The notes beneath the pieces were generated by a model that saw only the letters and a list, made by a program, of their open reading frames with translations, ran no database searches and was not told the origin of the DNA. A stretch of DNA of 64,000 nucleotides from Roseateles hydrophilus (GTDB lineage: Bacteria; Pseudomonadota; Gammaproteobacteria; Burkholderiales; Burkholderiaceae_C), in the NCBI RefSeq assembly GCF_026712245.1, contig NZ_JAPPUY010000003.1, positions 434,001 to 498,000 on the forward strand. The letters run 5' to 3'. Within the stretch, counting starts at the first letter, position 1, and the number at the start of each line of letters is the position of its first letter. Both the position numbers and the translations under genes were made by a program. Shown here piece after piece: positions 17,334 through 26,215 of the stretch.

Positions 17334-20273
17334 TTACAGGCTGTAGCGCAGACCGACGTAGTAGCGACGGCCGATCGGATCGTAGACGCTGGCGTTGGTT
17401 TCCGCGCCGGTCGTGTTGCCAGGCAGACCCGAGATGATCGGGGGCGCCTTGGTGGCCGTGGCGTTGTCGATGCCGAAGTAGATCTCGCTCTTGCCCATCT
17501 TGTAGTTGGCCTGCAGGTCCAGGTAGGCGCGAGCCTTGATCTTGCCGTCCATCTTGTTGGTGCTGCCGAAGGTGTCACGCATGAACGTGTCCTCCAGGTA
17601 CGACTGACCGAAGTAGGTCGTCGTGGCTGCCACACCGATGTTGCCGATGTTGTAGCCCAGGTTCAGCACCCAGCGGTTGCGCGCGTTGCCGACTTCACCC
17701 TGCGAGTAGTCCTTGTCAGCCTGAGGGGTCGGCTGGTTGTAGGACTTCATGATGTAGGTGTAGGCGATGCGCGAATTGAACACGCCACCGAACAGCTTGG
17801 TGCGGTAGCTGGCGGTCAGGTCCACGCCCTCGACCAGGTCACCACCGGTGTTGGCAGCGGTCTCGTCGATGAACTCCAGCGAGCCAGCGCTGTTCGGGCC
17901 GATATCGGCCGGGCGACGGGTGATGAAGTTGCAGAACGTGGTGTTGCCACCGCCGTAGCACTGGTTCAGCGCGTACTGGCGTCCCGGCGTGTTGATGGCG
18001 TCCGCGATCTTGATCTTGTAGTAGTCAGCCGTGAACGTGAAGTCACGCAGCAGGTCGATCGTCTTCGGGGTGATGACGATGCCGATGGTCGTGGACTTGC
18101 CCTTCTCGGCGCCCAGCTTGGGGTTGCCGCTGTCGAAGCCGCTGATGCCCTGCAGGTCGGACTGCGTCAGCTTGAACACGCCGCCGTTGGCGTTCATGTT
18201 GGCGACCACACCGGGGTTGGTGCGGCAGGCGACGGAGACGGCGTCGGTGGCCGTCAGGGTCTTGCCCTGGCAGGGGTCCACCAGACCGGTCGGGAAGGTT
18301 TGCGACGGTGCCTGATACAGCTCGCTGATGTTGGGGGCGCGGGTCGACACGGCGTAGTTGGCACGAACACGGAAGGTCGTGTTGATGCCCCAGTCCAGGC
18401 CGCTGTTCCAGCTGGTGGTGTCACCCACGGTGGAGTACTTGCCCTGACGCACGGCCAGTTGCGCATCCAGCGACTTGATCAACGGCAGGCTCTTCAGCAG
18501 CGGGGCGCGCACTTCAACAAAGGCTTCCTTCACGTCGAAGGAGCCGGCCGTGTTGGGGAGCGCATTGCCGGCGTTCAGGCCGGTCTGCGTCAGCGCGTCG
18601 AACTCTTGGTTCGACGTTTCCTTGCGGTATTCCGCGCCGATCGCCACGCCCAGCGGACCGGCCGGCAGCTCGAACGGCTCGCCCGTCACGGTGCCGCCCA
18701 CCAGGGTTTGCGTGATGCGGGTGTTCAGCGACGAGGGGGCGTGGATGTACTTGGCGGCCTCTGCGCTCAGCTTGTTGGCGCCGAAGATGTTGGCCGGCAC
18801 GCAGCCCTGCGCACGCGCGATGGCGTCCTTGCAGATGGCTTCGGTGGTGTTGCCGTTGCCATTGACGTCATTGACGTCGGCCACCGCGCTCAGCGCGTTC
18901 ATGAAGTTCATGACGTTGACCTGGCCGGTGCCGGTCTGGCCTTCCTTCGTGAACGAGTGGGCGGCGTACGCGTCGTAGGACCAGGTCTTGGTCAGCTCAC
19001 CCTTGACGCCGGTCAGCAGGCGGAAGGTGTCTCGCTGAGCCTTGTTGCCACGGTTGGCGATGTCGGACATGCGGCGGGTGAAGTTGTAGTCCTTCAGGCC
19101 GTCGCCGTCGCGGTCAACCGCGTTGTTGTAGATCGTGTCCGGCACCAGCGGGTTGCGCATCTTGACGCCGTTGACCATGAACTCAGCCGGGATCAGGCCA
19201 CCCAGGTCAGTGGAGTCCAGCGGGAAGGGCTCGAGCTCGGTCTTGGTCTTCGTCGCGGCGTAGTTGGCCTCGAAGAAGGCGGTGTGTGACTCGGTGAGGT
19301 TGAACTCGCCCTTGCTGGCCAGCATCAGGCGATCCGTCGGGATGGCGATGGTGCGGACAGACGAACGGTTGTAGCCCGTTGCGCCAACGCCGTCACCGGC
19401 AGGGCCGTTCGTCGAGAACGGAATCTCCTGGCCAGCAGCGTTGTAGGTGAAGTTGCGGTTCGCGGTGCCGTTGTTGTAGAAGAAACGGCCTTGCGGGGCG
19501 AAGCTCGAATAGAAGGGGCGCTGAACGGTGAAGATGTCTGCCACATCGCCGGTCACGAAGGCACCACGCGAGGCTTGGTCGACGGCAGCGAAATCGCGGT
19601 TGCGCGAGAAGACGGCGCCCTGCTGGCTGGCCGACAGGTTGACCATCAGGTTGCCCTGGCCGTCAGCACCGTTCATACCGAAGGTCACGCTGACCTTCTT
19701 CTTCTTGTCGTCGCCTTCTTCGCTCACGCCGACTTGCGCGTCCATGCGCAGGCCTTGGAAGTTGCGCTTCAGGATGACGTTGACCACGCCGGCCACGGCG
19801 TCGGAGCCGTAGGTCGACGACGAGCCACCGGTCATCACTTCGATGCGCTCGATGAAGTCAGCGGGGATGGTGTTGAAGTCCACCGCCGTGTCACCGGGAA
19901 CGCCGGAGACGTAGCGGCGGCCGTTCACCAGCACCAGGGTGCGGTTGGAGCCCAGGTTGCGCAGGTCCACCGTGGCCACGCCGGCGCTGGAGGTCGAGAA
20001 GTTGGAGTTGGTGCGGCTGATGGCCGGGGTGCCGAAGACCGGGCTCTTCAGCAGCAGTTCCTGCAGATTGGCCACGCCAGATGCGGCGATGTCTGCGGCG
20101 CTGAGGACCTGGATCGGGGCAGCCGATTCGGCGTTCAGCGACAGGATGCGGCTGCCGGTGACCTCAACACGCTCCAGTTGCTGGGCGTTGCCCTGTGCCT
20201 GGGCGATGGCGGAAGAAGCGATCAAGCTCAGGGCAGCTGCTGCTGCCGTGGAGATCAGGGTTCGTTTATGCAT
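17334..20273 (-). CDS. TonB-dependent outer-membrane receptor (Oar-like), copy 2
   Basis: A 979-aa receptor. It has a clear signal peptide (MHKRTLISTAAAAALSLIA...AIAQAQ), the TonB-box-like LERVEVTGSRI, and plug motifs VDLRNLGSNRTLVLVNGRR, IEVMTGGSSSTYGSDAVAG and VVNVILKRN. The barrel ends GLRYSL. The ATG at 20273 has a good ribosome-binding site (GGAG 7 bases upstream); longer reading upstream is not needed. It lies divergent to a second receptor of the same type across a 636-bp gap. Such receptors take up large nutrients through TonB/ExbBD energy; the substrate cannot be read from sequence. Confidence 0.94.
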   Translation of the reverse strand: MHKRTLISTAAAAALSLIASSAIAQAQGNAQQLERVEVTGSRILSLNAESAAPIQVLSAADIAASGVANLQELLLKSPVFGTPAISRTNSNFSTSSAGVATVDLRNLGSNRTLVLVNGRRYVSGVPGDTAVDFNTIPADFIERIEVMTGGSSSTYGSDAVAGVVNVILKRNFQGLRMDAQVGVSEEGDDKKKKVSVTFGMNGADGQGNLMVNLSASQQGAVFSRNRDFAAVDQASRGAFVTGDVADIFTVQRPFYSSFAPQGRFFYNNGTANRNFTYNAAGQEIPFSTNGPAGDGVGATGYNRSSVRTIAIPTDRLMLASKGEFNLTESHTAFFEANYAATKTKTELEPFPLDSTDLGGLIPAEFMVNGVKMRNPLVPDTIYNNAVDRDGDGLKDYNFTRRMSDIANRGNKAQRDTFRLLTGVKGELTKTWSYDAYAAHSFTKEGQTGTGQVNVMNFMNALSAVADVNDVNGNGNTTEAICKDAIARAQGCVPANIFGANKLSAEAAKYIHAPSSLNTRITQTLVGGTVTGEPFELPAGPLGVAIGAEYRKETSNQEFDALTQTGLNAGNALPNTAGSFDVKEAFVEVRAPLLKSLPLIKSLDAQLAVRQGKYSTVGDTTSWNSGLDWGINTTFRVRANYAVSTRAPNISELYQAPSQTFPTGLVDPCQGKTLTATDAVSVACRTNPGVVANMNANGGVFKLTQSDLQGISGFDSGNPKLGAEKGKSTTIGIVITPKTIDLLRDFTFTADYYKIKIADAINTPGRQYALNQCYGGGNTTFCNFITRRPADIGPNSAGSLEFIDETAANTGGDLVEGVDLTASYRTKLFGGVFNSRIAYTYIMKSYNQPTPQADKDYSQGEVGNARNRWVLNLGYNIGNIGVAATTTYFGQSYLEDTFMRDTFGSTNKMDGKIKARAYLDLQANYKMGKSEIYFGIDNATATKAPPIISGLPGNTTGAETNASVYDPIGRRYYVGLRYSL

Positions 20274-20909
20274 GAGAACTCCAAGTTGACCGGATAGGTC
20301 ATGAACACCGCGAGGCGCCAGAGTCAGGTGCCTGCACGTTTTCCCGATGGGGGAATCGGTGAGCATTGTCCCGAGGCATCAGCAGGTCTCGCGCTCAGGG
20401 AAAGTCCAGGGGCCACACGCGGCGCTGATCTGGCGCCGCGCAGTTGGCGTTGACTGGTGTGGTGCCAGGTTTGCTAAGTGGATGATTTGATTGACATTTT
20501 CTTGTCTGTGCCGCGCTCTGCCACCGGCTGTTTCGGTTTCGTAAAGCCTTCATGTGGCTGTGACAGGAAAGAGACAGCTTGAGGGGCTTGACAAGCCGCC
20601 AATGCGCAGATTCCGTCGATGTGTCGTGATGTCGGACGGTTTGCGCTGGCCAACCGTGCGTGCCATGTGTTTATTTGTTGCTGCGCAGCAACGTGAAATT
20701 CGTACAACGCTCCGGGTGAACCCTGATATTTGTTTTCAAACTCGATGCTTTTGGCACTTGACCTGCGTCTATAGGGGCCAACACGGGGCAGCGACGGTGG
20801 CGCGCCTCGCCAGACTGCGCCGCGTCAAAAGGCGTCCGCATGAAGCGGATCGCTTCACTGTCGACGGGTCACCCCATTCCCCCTGAACGTCCTCACAAAG
20901 GAGTCGCGA
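20274..20909. promoter_or_regulatory. 636-bp divergent region between two receptor genes
   Basis: This AT-richer gap holds no credible gene. It contains a perfect 16-bp palindrome GTTGCTGCGCAGCAAC at 20677-20692 and an inverted repeat GGCTTG-A-CAAGCC at 20585-20597, either of which could be an operator. The right end has the ribosome-binding site AAAGGAG 7 bases before the rightward receptor's ATG. I could not define promoters with confidence. Confidence 0.45.
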
Positions 20910-23834
20910 ATGTTCAAACGCCACGCCCGCAGCGCCGCTGTGGTCGCCATGCTCGGCACGATTGCGGCCGTACCTGCCTACGCGCAGGACGCCGAACCCC
21001 AGAAGCTCGAGCGCATCGAAATCACGGGCTCGCGCATCAAGTCGATTGGTGCCGAATCCAGCAGCCCCATCACCTCGGTCGGCAAAGAAGACATTGGCGC
21101 TCGCCAGCCGGTGGCGGTCGAGGAAATGATGCGCGGCCTGCCGGCGGCTTACCCGGCGATCGGCCCCACGGTGAACAACGGCTCTAACGGGACGGCGTCC
21201 ATTGACCTGCGGGGCCTGGGTACCAACCGCACGCTGGTGCTGATCAACGGTCGCCGCTTCGTGCCGGCAACGCTGGGCGGCACGGTGGATACCAATGCCA
21301 TTCCGGTCTCGCTGCTGGAGCGGGTGGATCTGGTGACGGGCGGCGCCTCGGCGGTGTACGGCGCCGATGCGGTGTCGGGGGTCGTCAACTTCATCACCAA
21401 GCGCAATTTCTCGGGCGTCGAGGCCACCACGCTTTACAGCACCACCGAGGCGGGTGACGGCAAGCGCATGAAGCACGACCTGACGGTTGGTGCCAACCTG
21501 GGCGAGGGCCGTGGCAACGTCGTGTTGCACATCGGCACCACCAAGACCGACCCGGTCGTGCTGGGCGATCGTGATTTTGCGCAGACCGTGATCTCGTCGC
21601 GCACCGGCACAGCGGGCGGCTTCTCGCAGACCGCGGCGCCGGCCGTGTTCCAGTTCCCTGCGCCGGCCAGCACCACGCTGCCGGGCGACCGCGTCATCGA
21701 CGCGACCACCGGCCTGCTGCGCGCCGGCAACGGTCTGGTGCCGCCGGACGGCTACAACACCAACCCGCCCAACTACTTCGAGACGCCGCTCAAGCGGACC
21801 CAGGCCACCGCCATGGGCCACTTCCGCATCAACGACAACGCCGAGGTTTACGGCGAGTTCCTGCACAACCGCAGCCTGGTCACGTTGAACCTGGCGCCGT
21901 CGGGCACCTTCCTGCAGTCGTTCGCGGTGCCGATCGGTAACCCGTTCATCACGCCTGCCGTGCGCACGCAGCTGTGCGCCGCGTATGGCATCACGGCCGC
22001 CAATTGCGTGGCCGGCGCCGCCGGCACGCAGGAAATCAACCTGCTCATCGGCCGCCGCTTCGTCGAGGCCGGCCCGCGTGTTTACAACTACGACAACACG
22101 TCCAACCAGTACACCTTCGGCCTGCGTGGCGATCTGCCGTTGCTGGAAGGCTGGAGCTACGACGCGTACTACCAGAGCGGCCGCGCTGACCAGACCTTGA
22201 CCACGGCCAACGGCTTCTCGCGCACCAAGACCCAGCAGGCGCTGCGCGCCTTCAGCACCACCAGCTGCTCGGTCACCACGGGTGGCTGCGTACCGCTGAA
22301 CGTGTTCGGCGGTGTCGGCAGCATCACGCCGGAGATGCTGTCCTACATCTCCATTCCGACCTTCCAGACCACACGTGTCGATCAGCGTGTGATGGCGGCG
22401 TCGGCCAGCGGTGAAGTGAGCATGGTCAAGAGCCCGTGGGCGCGCAACCCGCTGAGCCTGGCTTTCGGTTACGAGGACCGCAAGGTCACCGGCGGCAACA
22501 AGTCCGACAACGTCGTGCAGACCTCCGGTGAACTGCTGGGCAGCGGCGCACCGACGCCGGACCGTGCGGGTGTCATCCAGTTCAAGGAGACCTTCGTCGA
22601 AGCCAACCTGCCGCTGGTGGCCAACAAGCCTCTGATTCACAGCCTGAACATGGGCCTGGGTTACCGCGACACCGACTTCAAGACTGCCGTCACCGGCAAG
22701 AGCTACAGCAGCTGGAAGGCGGGCTTGGACTGGGCCCCGATGCGCGGCCTGCGTTTCCGCGGCGAACAGCAGCGCGCCACACGCGCGCCCAACGTCAACG
22801 AGCTGTATGCGCCGGTCGTCACGGGTCTTGCCACGCTGAGTGCCGACCCCTGCGCCGGCTCGGCAATCAGTGCCGGTCAGGCCGGCGTGGCCGGCTCGCT
22901 GACCAACCTGTGCCAGCAGACGGGCGTGCCCACTGGCCAGATCGGCAACGTGCCCAATCCGTCGGCCAGCCAGGCGGCCAACACCTCCGGCGGTAACCCC
23001 AACCTGGGCCCCGAGAAGGCTGACACGACCACCATCGGCTTGGTCTGGGAGCCCGTGGGCACGGCATTTTCGGCCACGGTGGACTTCTGGCGCATCAAGA
23101 TCACCGATGCCATCACTGAGCCCTCTGCCAGCCAGGTGGTGGACAGCTGCTACACCGCTGCCCGCAACCCCGGCCTGACCTACAACGCGTTCTGCCAGAT
23201 GATTGCGCGCAATCCCAGCAGCGGCGGTTTGAGCGGCAATGGCTTCAACGGCATCAACACGCAATCCTCCAACTCCGGCCTGCTGGACTACGAGGGCATC
23301 GACATCGGGGCGAACTACCGCTTCCCGCTGAGCAACATCGGTCTAGACTTTGGACGCCTGGACTTCGCGCTGCAGCTCAGCCTGCTGGGCAAGGCCAACT
23401 TCAAGGCGCTGCCGGTGCTGGACACGATCGAGCGTGACGGCCACTATGGCGTGGACGTGGGCCCCAACCCGTACAGCAACCGCCGCTTCAGCCTGCGCAC
23501 CAGCTGGACGCACAAGGACATGAGCGCCAGCGTTGTGTGGCGCCACATCGGGGCGACCACCGTGCAGACCACGGGTGCGGCCAACAACCGCGCTGGCCGC
23601 TTCGTGAAGGCCTACGAGTCCATCCCTGAGGTCGACTACTTCGATCTGAACCTGGGCTACCAGGTGTCCAAGAACCTGCGTGCCTCGCTGACGGTGAACA
23701 ATCTGTTCGACTCCAAGCCGCCGTTCGTCGGCACAGGCATTGGCAATGGCACCTACAACTACGGCAACACCTACCCGGGTGCGTACGACGTGGTGGGCCG
23801 CCGTTACACGGTGTCCCTGACGGCCAACTTCTGA
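20910..23834 (+). CDS. TonB-dependent outer-membrane receptor (Oar-like), copy 3
   Basis: A 974-aa receptor. It has a signal peptide ending AVPAYAQ, the TonB-box-like KLERIEITGSRI, plug motifs IDLRGLGTNRTLVLINGRR, VDLVTGGASAVYGADAVSG and VVNFITKRN, and a barrel whose last strand ends SLTANF, the normal terminal phenylalanine. AAAGGAG lies 7 bases before the ATG. It shares its overall plan with the divergent receptor at 17334-20273. A terminator follows, then a TPR/2-oxoglutarate oxygenase gene on the same strand. The imported substrate is unknown. Confidence 0.94.
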   Translation: MFKRHARSAAVVAMLGTIAAVPAYAQDAEPQKLERIEITGSRIKSIGAESSSPITSVGKEDIGARQPVAVEEMMRGLPAAYPAIGPTVNNGSNGTASIDLRGLGTNRTLVLINGRRFVPATLGGTVDTNAIPVSLLERVDLVTGGASAVYGADAVSGVVNFITKRNFSGVEATTLYSTTEAGDGKRMKHDLTVGANLGEGRGNVVLHIGTTKTDPVVLGDRDFAQTVISSRTGTAGGFSQTAAPAVFQFPAPASTTLPGDRVIDATTGLLRAGNGLVPPDGYNTNPPNYFETPLKRTQATAMGHFRINDNAEVYGEFLHNRSLVTLNLAPSGTFLQSFAVPIGNPFITPAVRTQLCAAYGITAANCVAGAAGTQEINLLIGRRFVEAGPRVYNYDNTSNQYTFGLRGDLPLLEGWSYDAYYQSGRADQTLTTANGFSRTKTQQALRAFSTTSCSVTTGGCVPLNVFGGVGSITPEMLSYISIPTFQTTRVDQRVMAASASGEVSMVKSPWARNPLSLAFGYEDRKVTGGNKSDNVVQTSGELLGSGAPTPDRAGVIQFKETFVEANLPLVANKPLIHSLNMGLGYRDTDFKTAVTGKSYSSWKAGLDWAPMRGLRFRGEQQRATRAPNVNELYAPVVTGLATLSADPCAGSAISAGQAGVAGSLTNLCQQTGVPTGQIGNVPNPSASQAANTSGGNPNLGPEKADTTTIGLVWEPVGTAFSATVDFWRIKITDAITEPSASQVVDSCYTAARNPGLTYNAFCQMIARNPSSGGLSGNGFNGINTQSSNSGLLDYEGIDIGANYRFPLSNIGLDFGRLDFALQLSLLGKANFKALPVLDTIERDGHYGVDVGPNPYSNRRFSLRTSWTHKDMSASVVWRHIGATTVQTTGAANNRAGRFVKAYESIPEVDYFDLNLGYQVSKNLRASLTVNNLFDSKPPFVGTGIGNGTYNYGNTYPGAYDVVGRRYTVSLTANF

Positions 23835-23867
23835 TCGTCAGCGCCCTGTTGGGTGCTCGATCGGAAC

Positions 23868-23890
23868 GGGGCCCTGCGGGGCCCCTTTTT
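23868..23890 (+). terminator. Intrinsic terminator after receptor copy 3
   Basis: GGGGCCC at 23868-23874 pairs with GGGCCCC at 23879-23885 and is followed by five T; it lies 34 bases after the receptor stop. It separates the receptor from the downstream oxygenase gene, although partial readthrough is possible. Confidence 0.9.
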
Positions 23891-23924
23891 CATGGGCTGA
23901 TCTCGCTCCATACACCGCTGAACC

Positions 23925-25751
23925 ATGCTGTCGTCACCTATCGCTGACCTGTTGACGCAAGGGTTGCGTGCGCTGTCCCACGGGCAAGCAGCGCAGGCCG
24001 AGGCTCTGCTGCGCGAGGTGCTGCGGCACGCGCCCGGGACACCGCCGGCACTGGCCGGGCTGGGGCAGATCGCCGCACAGGCTCAGCGCTGGCCGGAGGC
24101 CGAGCAGGCCTTCCGCGGCGCCCTGGCGGGCGACGTTGAGCAGCCGCGGGTCTGGTACGCGCTGGCCCAGGTGCTGGAGGTGCAAGGCAGGCCTGGCGAC
24201 GCAGCGCATGCGTTTGCTCAGGCGGCAGACCGACAGCCCGGCTGGGCAGCGCCGCGCTATCAGCTCGCGCGGCTGCTGCGCGCGCTGGGGCGCGCCACGG
24301 ACGCGCTGGGCGTTGCCGAGCAGGCGCTGCAGCAGGCGCCTGACGATGTGGACACCTTGCAGCTGCTGGCCATGCTGCAGGAAGAGTTGGGGCAGCTGCC
24401 TGCCGCCGAACGCAGCTTGCGCGCAGCCCTGGCCCGCGCGCCGCAACGTGCGGCGCTGCACCACAACCTGGGCGTGGTGCTGCATCGCCAGGGACAACTA
24501 GCGGCCGCGTTGGCTGCCCATGAACAGGCGCATGACCTGGGCCTGGATGTCCCTGATGCTCACTACAACCATGGCAACACGCTGCAGGCTTTGGGCCGCG
24601 TCGATGAGGCGTTGGATGCCTACCGTCGTGTACTGGCGCGGGACCCGCAGCATGCGCTCGGCCTGCTGGATCTGACGCGCTTGCGATGGGCGCTGGGCCA
24701 CGCCGAGTTCGATGCGGAGCTGCGCCACGCCCAGTCTCACACGCCCGACAGCGACCTTGCTCCAGGCCTGCACGGCCAGCTGCTGCTGGCTGCAGGGCGG
24801 CCCGACGAAGCGTTGCAGGCCTACGCCCACGCCGCACGGTTGGCACCGCAACGTGCCAGCCACCTGGCCGGCCAGGCGCGTGCCCTGAGCCAGCTGGGAC
24901 GGCATGACGAGGCCTGCGCCGCGCATGCCCAGGCGCTGGTCTTGGCGCCTGATGACGCGATCGTGCTGACGCAGGCGGCCCACAGCCACTTCGCGGCGGG
25001 CCGAGTGAACGAGGGTCAGGCGCTCGCGCAGCGCGCGCTCGCGCACACGCCGCATGACCAGCTCGCGCTGGCGCTGCAGGGCCTGGGCTGGCGGCTCACG
25101 CAGGATCCGCGTTCCGCCTGGTTGCATGACCTGGATGAACTGGTGGCCGTGATCGACCTGGTGCCGCCGCCAGGATGGAGCGACATCGCGAGCTTCAATG
25201 CATCACTGGCCGCCGAGCTGTCGGAACTGCACACCGCCCGCGAGGCGCCGATTGACCAGACCCTGCGCCAAGGCACGCAGACGCACGGCCAGCTCTTCGA
25301 CCTGGCGCTACCGGCGGTGCAGGCCTTGCGCAGCCAGGTGGCGCGCGCGATTGACGCCTGGCTGGCCACACGGCGAGAGGATGCTGCTCATCCGCTGCTG
25401 GGGCGGCGCACTGCGGGGTGGCGTTTCGCAGGCAGTTGGAGTTCTCGGCTTCGGCGAGGGGGCTTTCACACCAGCCATGTGCACGGTCAGGGCTGGTTGA
25501 GCAGTTGCTACTACGTGCAGACGCCGCCGTCGGCGCTGGCCTCAGCAACGCAGCAGGGCTGGTTGCAGTTCGGCGAGCCCGACCTGCCCGAGCCGCTGCG
25601 CGCGCAATTGCCACCGTGGCGTTTCGAAGCACCGCTGCCGGGGCGGCTGCTGCTGTTCCCGTCCTACCTGTGGCATGGCACGCGGCCCTTCGACGACGAG
25701 ATGGCGCGCCTCACCGTCGCGTTCGACATCCTGCCTACTCCAGCCGCCTGA
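23925..25751 (+). CDS. TPR protein with C-terminal 2-oxoglutarate/Fe(II) oxygenase domain
   Basis: A 608-aa fusion. Residues 1 to about 390 are tandem tetratricopeptide repeats with the usual A-L-G-x-x-x-x-A-x-x-A spacing. Residues about 400-605 resemble the putative 2OG-Fe(II) oxygenase family PF13759: iron ligands probably come from HTSHVHGQGWLSSCYYV and the later LWHGTRPF, and the 2-oxoglutarate-binding arginine is in ARLTVAFD. LLLFPSYLWHG is a strong family signature. There is no signal peptide, so it is cytosolic. In many proteobacteria such genes lie beside TonB-dependent receptors, as here; the substrate is unknown. The last 17 bases overlap the convergent gene at 25735. Confidence 0.87.
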   Translation: MLSSPIADLLTQGLRALSHGQAAQAEALLREVLRHAPGTPPALAGLGQIAAQAQRWPEAEQAFRGALAGDVEQPRVWYALAQVLEVQGRPGDAAHAFAQAADRQPGWAAPRYQLARLLRALGRATDALGVAEQALQQAPDDVDTLQLLAMLQEELGQLPAAERSLRAALARAPQRAALHHNLGVVLHRQGQLAAALAAHEQAHDLGLDVPDAHYNHGNTLQALGRVDEALDAYRRVLARDPQHALGLLDLTRLRWALGHAEFDAELRHAQSHTPDSDLAPGLHGQLLLAAGRPDEALQAYAHAARLAPQRASHLAGQARALSQLGRHDEACAAHAQALVLAPDDAIVLTQAAHSHFAAGRVNEGQALAQRALAHTPHDQLALALQGLGWRLTQDPRSAWLHDLDELVAVIDLVPPPGWSDIASFNASLAAELSELHTAREAPIDQTLRQGTQTHGQLFDLALPAVQALRSQVARAIDAWLATRREDAAHPLLGRRTAGWRFAGSWSSRLRRGGFHTSHVHGQGWLSSCYYVQTPPSALASATQQGWLQFGEPDLPEPLRAQLPPWRFEAPLPGRLLLFPSYLWHGTRPFDDEMARLTVAFDILPTPAA

Positions 25752-26193
25752 CCTGAGGCGCCGTGTTCAGGCCGTCGATCTCTAGGCGGTAGCTGCCAAA
25801 CAGGCTGCGCCGCACCACGACCTTGCGGGCGCCCTTGGGCAGGGAGGCCGACGAACCATCGGCAATCTGCCAGACCTGGCCATTGGCCAGCGTAACGGCC
25901 TGGTTGGGCCCCCAGCCGGCAAACTCGGTGCCGACGCTGCTGTGCACTTCCTGTGCAGTCGTCTCGCGGGCGGGCAGGCCGAAGCGTTCGGCCTGCCGCG
26001 CAGGCATGGCCTCCGCCGCGACCATTGGGCGCGTGCGGCTGGCGCGGCTGTCGGCCAGCGTGTCGTAGCAGGCCAGCCGCGCGCTGCCTTCGGCGAGGCC
26101 ACGGCAGCGCTGCAGTTCGGTGTCCTGGGCGTGGGCGGTGCCCAGGCTGCCCAGCAGCGCCAGCAGGGGCATGGAGAGTCGGTTGGGTTGCAT
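25735..26193 (-). CDS. Small exported protein of unknown function
   Basis: A 152-aa protein with a signal peptide (MQPNRLSMPLLALLGSLGTAHA) and a mature part opening with a two-cysteine motif (RCRGLAEG...ACYDTLAD). Similar cysteine-containing N-termini occur in small periplasmic proteins of proteobacteria. The second half (about residues 85-150) is a small beta-rich segment with NGQVWQIADG and RSLFGSYRLEIDG. The start at 26193 is chosen because the signal peptide starts there. It lies 22 bp beyond the malate synthase stop on the same strand, so readthrough from glcB is possible. No function is assigned. Confidence 0.72.
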   Translation of the reverse strand: MQPNRLSMPLLALLGSLGTAHAQDTELQRCRGLAEGSARLACYDTLADSRASRTRPMVAAEAMPARQAERFGLPARETTAQEVHSSVGTEFAGWGPNQAVTLANGQVWQIADGSSASLPKGARKVVVRRSLFGSYRLEIDGLNTAPQVRRLE

Positions 26194-26215
26194 GCAGCCC
26201 AGCCTAGCAGCCTGC

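Noticed and set aside
16146-19289. A 1047-codon open frame on the plus strand opposite the flavoprotein and receptor copy 2
   Set aside because: It crosses a terminator and two well-supported minus-strand genes and has only low-complexity antisense composition.
20769-23264. An 831-codon open frame opposite receptor copy 3
   Set aside because: Antisense shadow of a clear TonB receptor; no start signal or domain.
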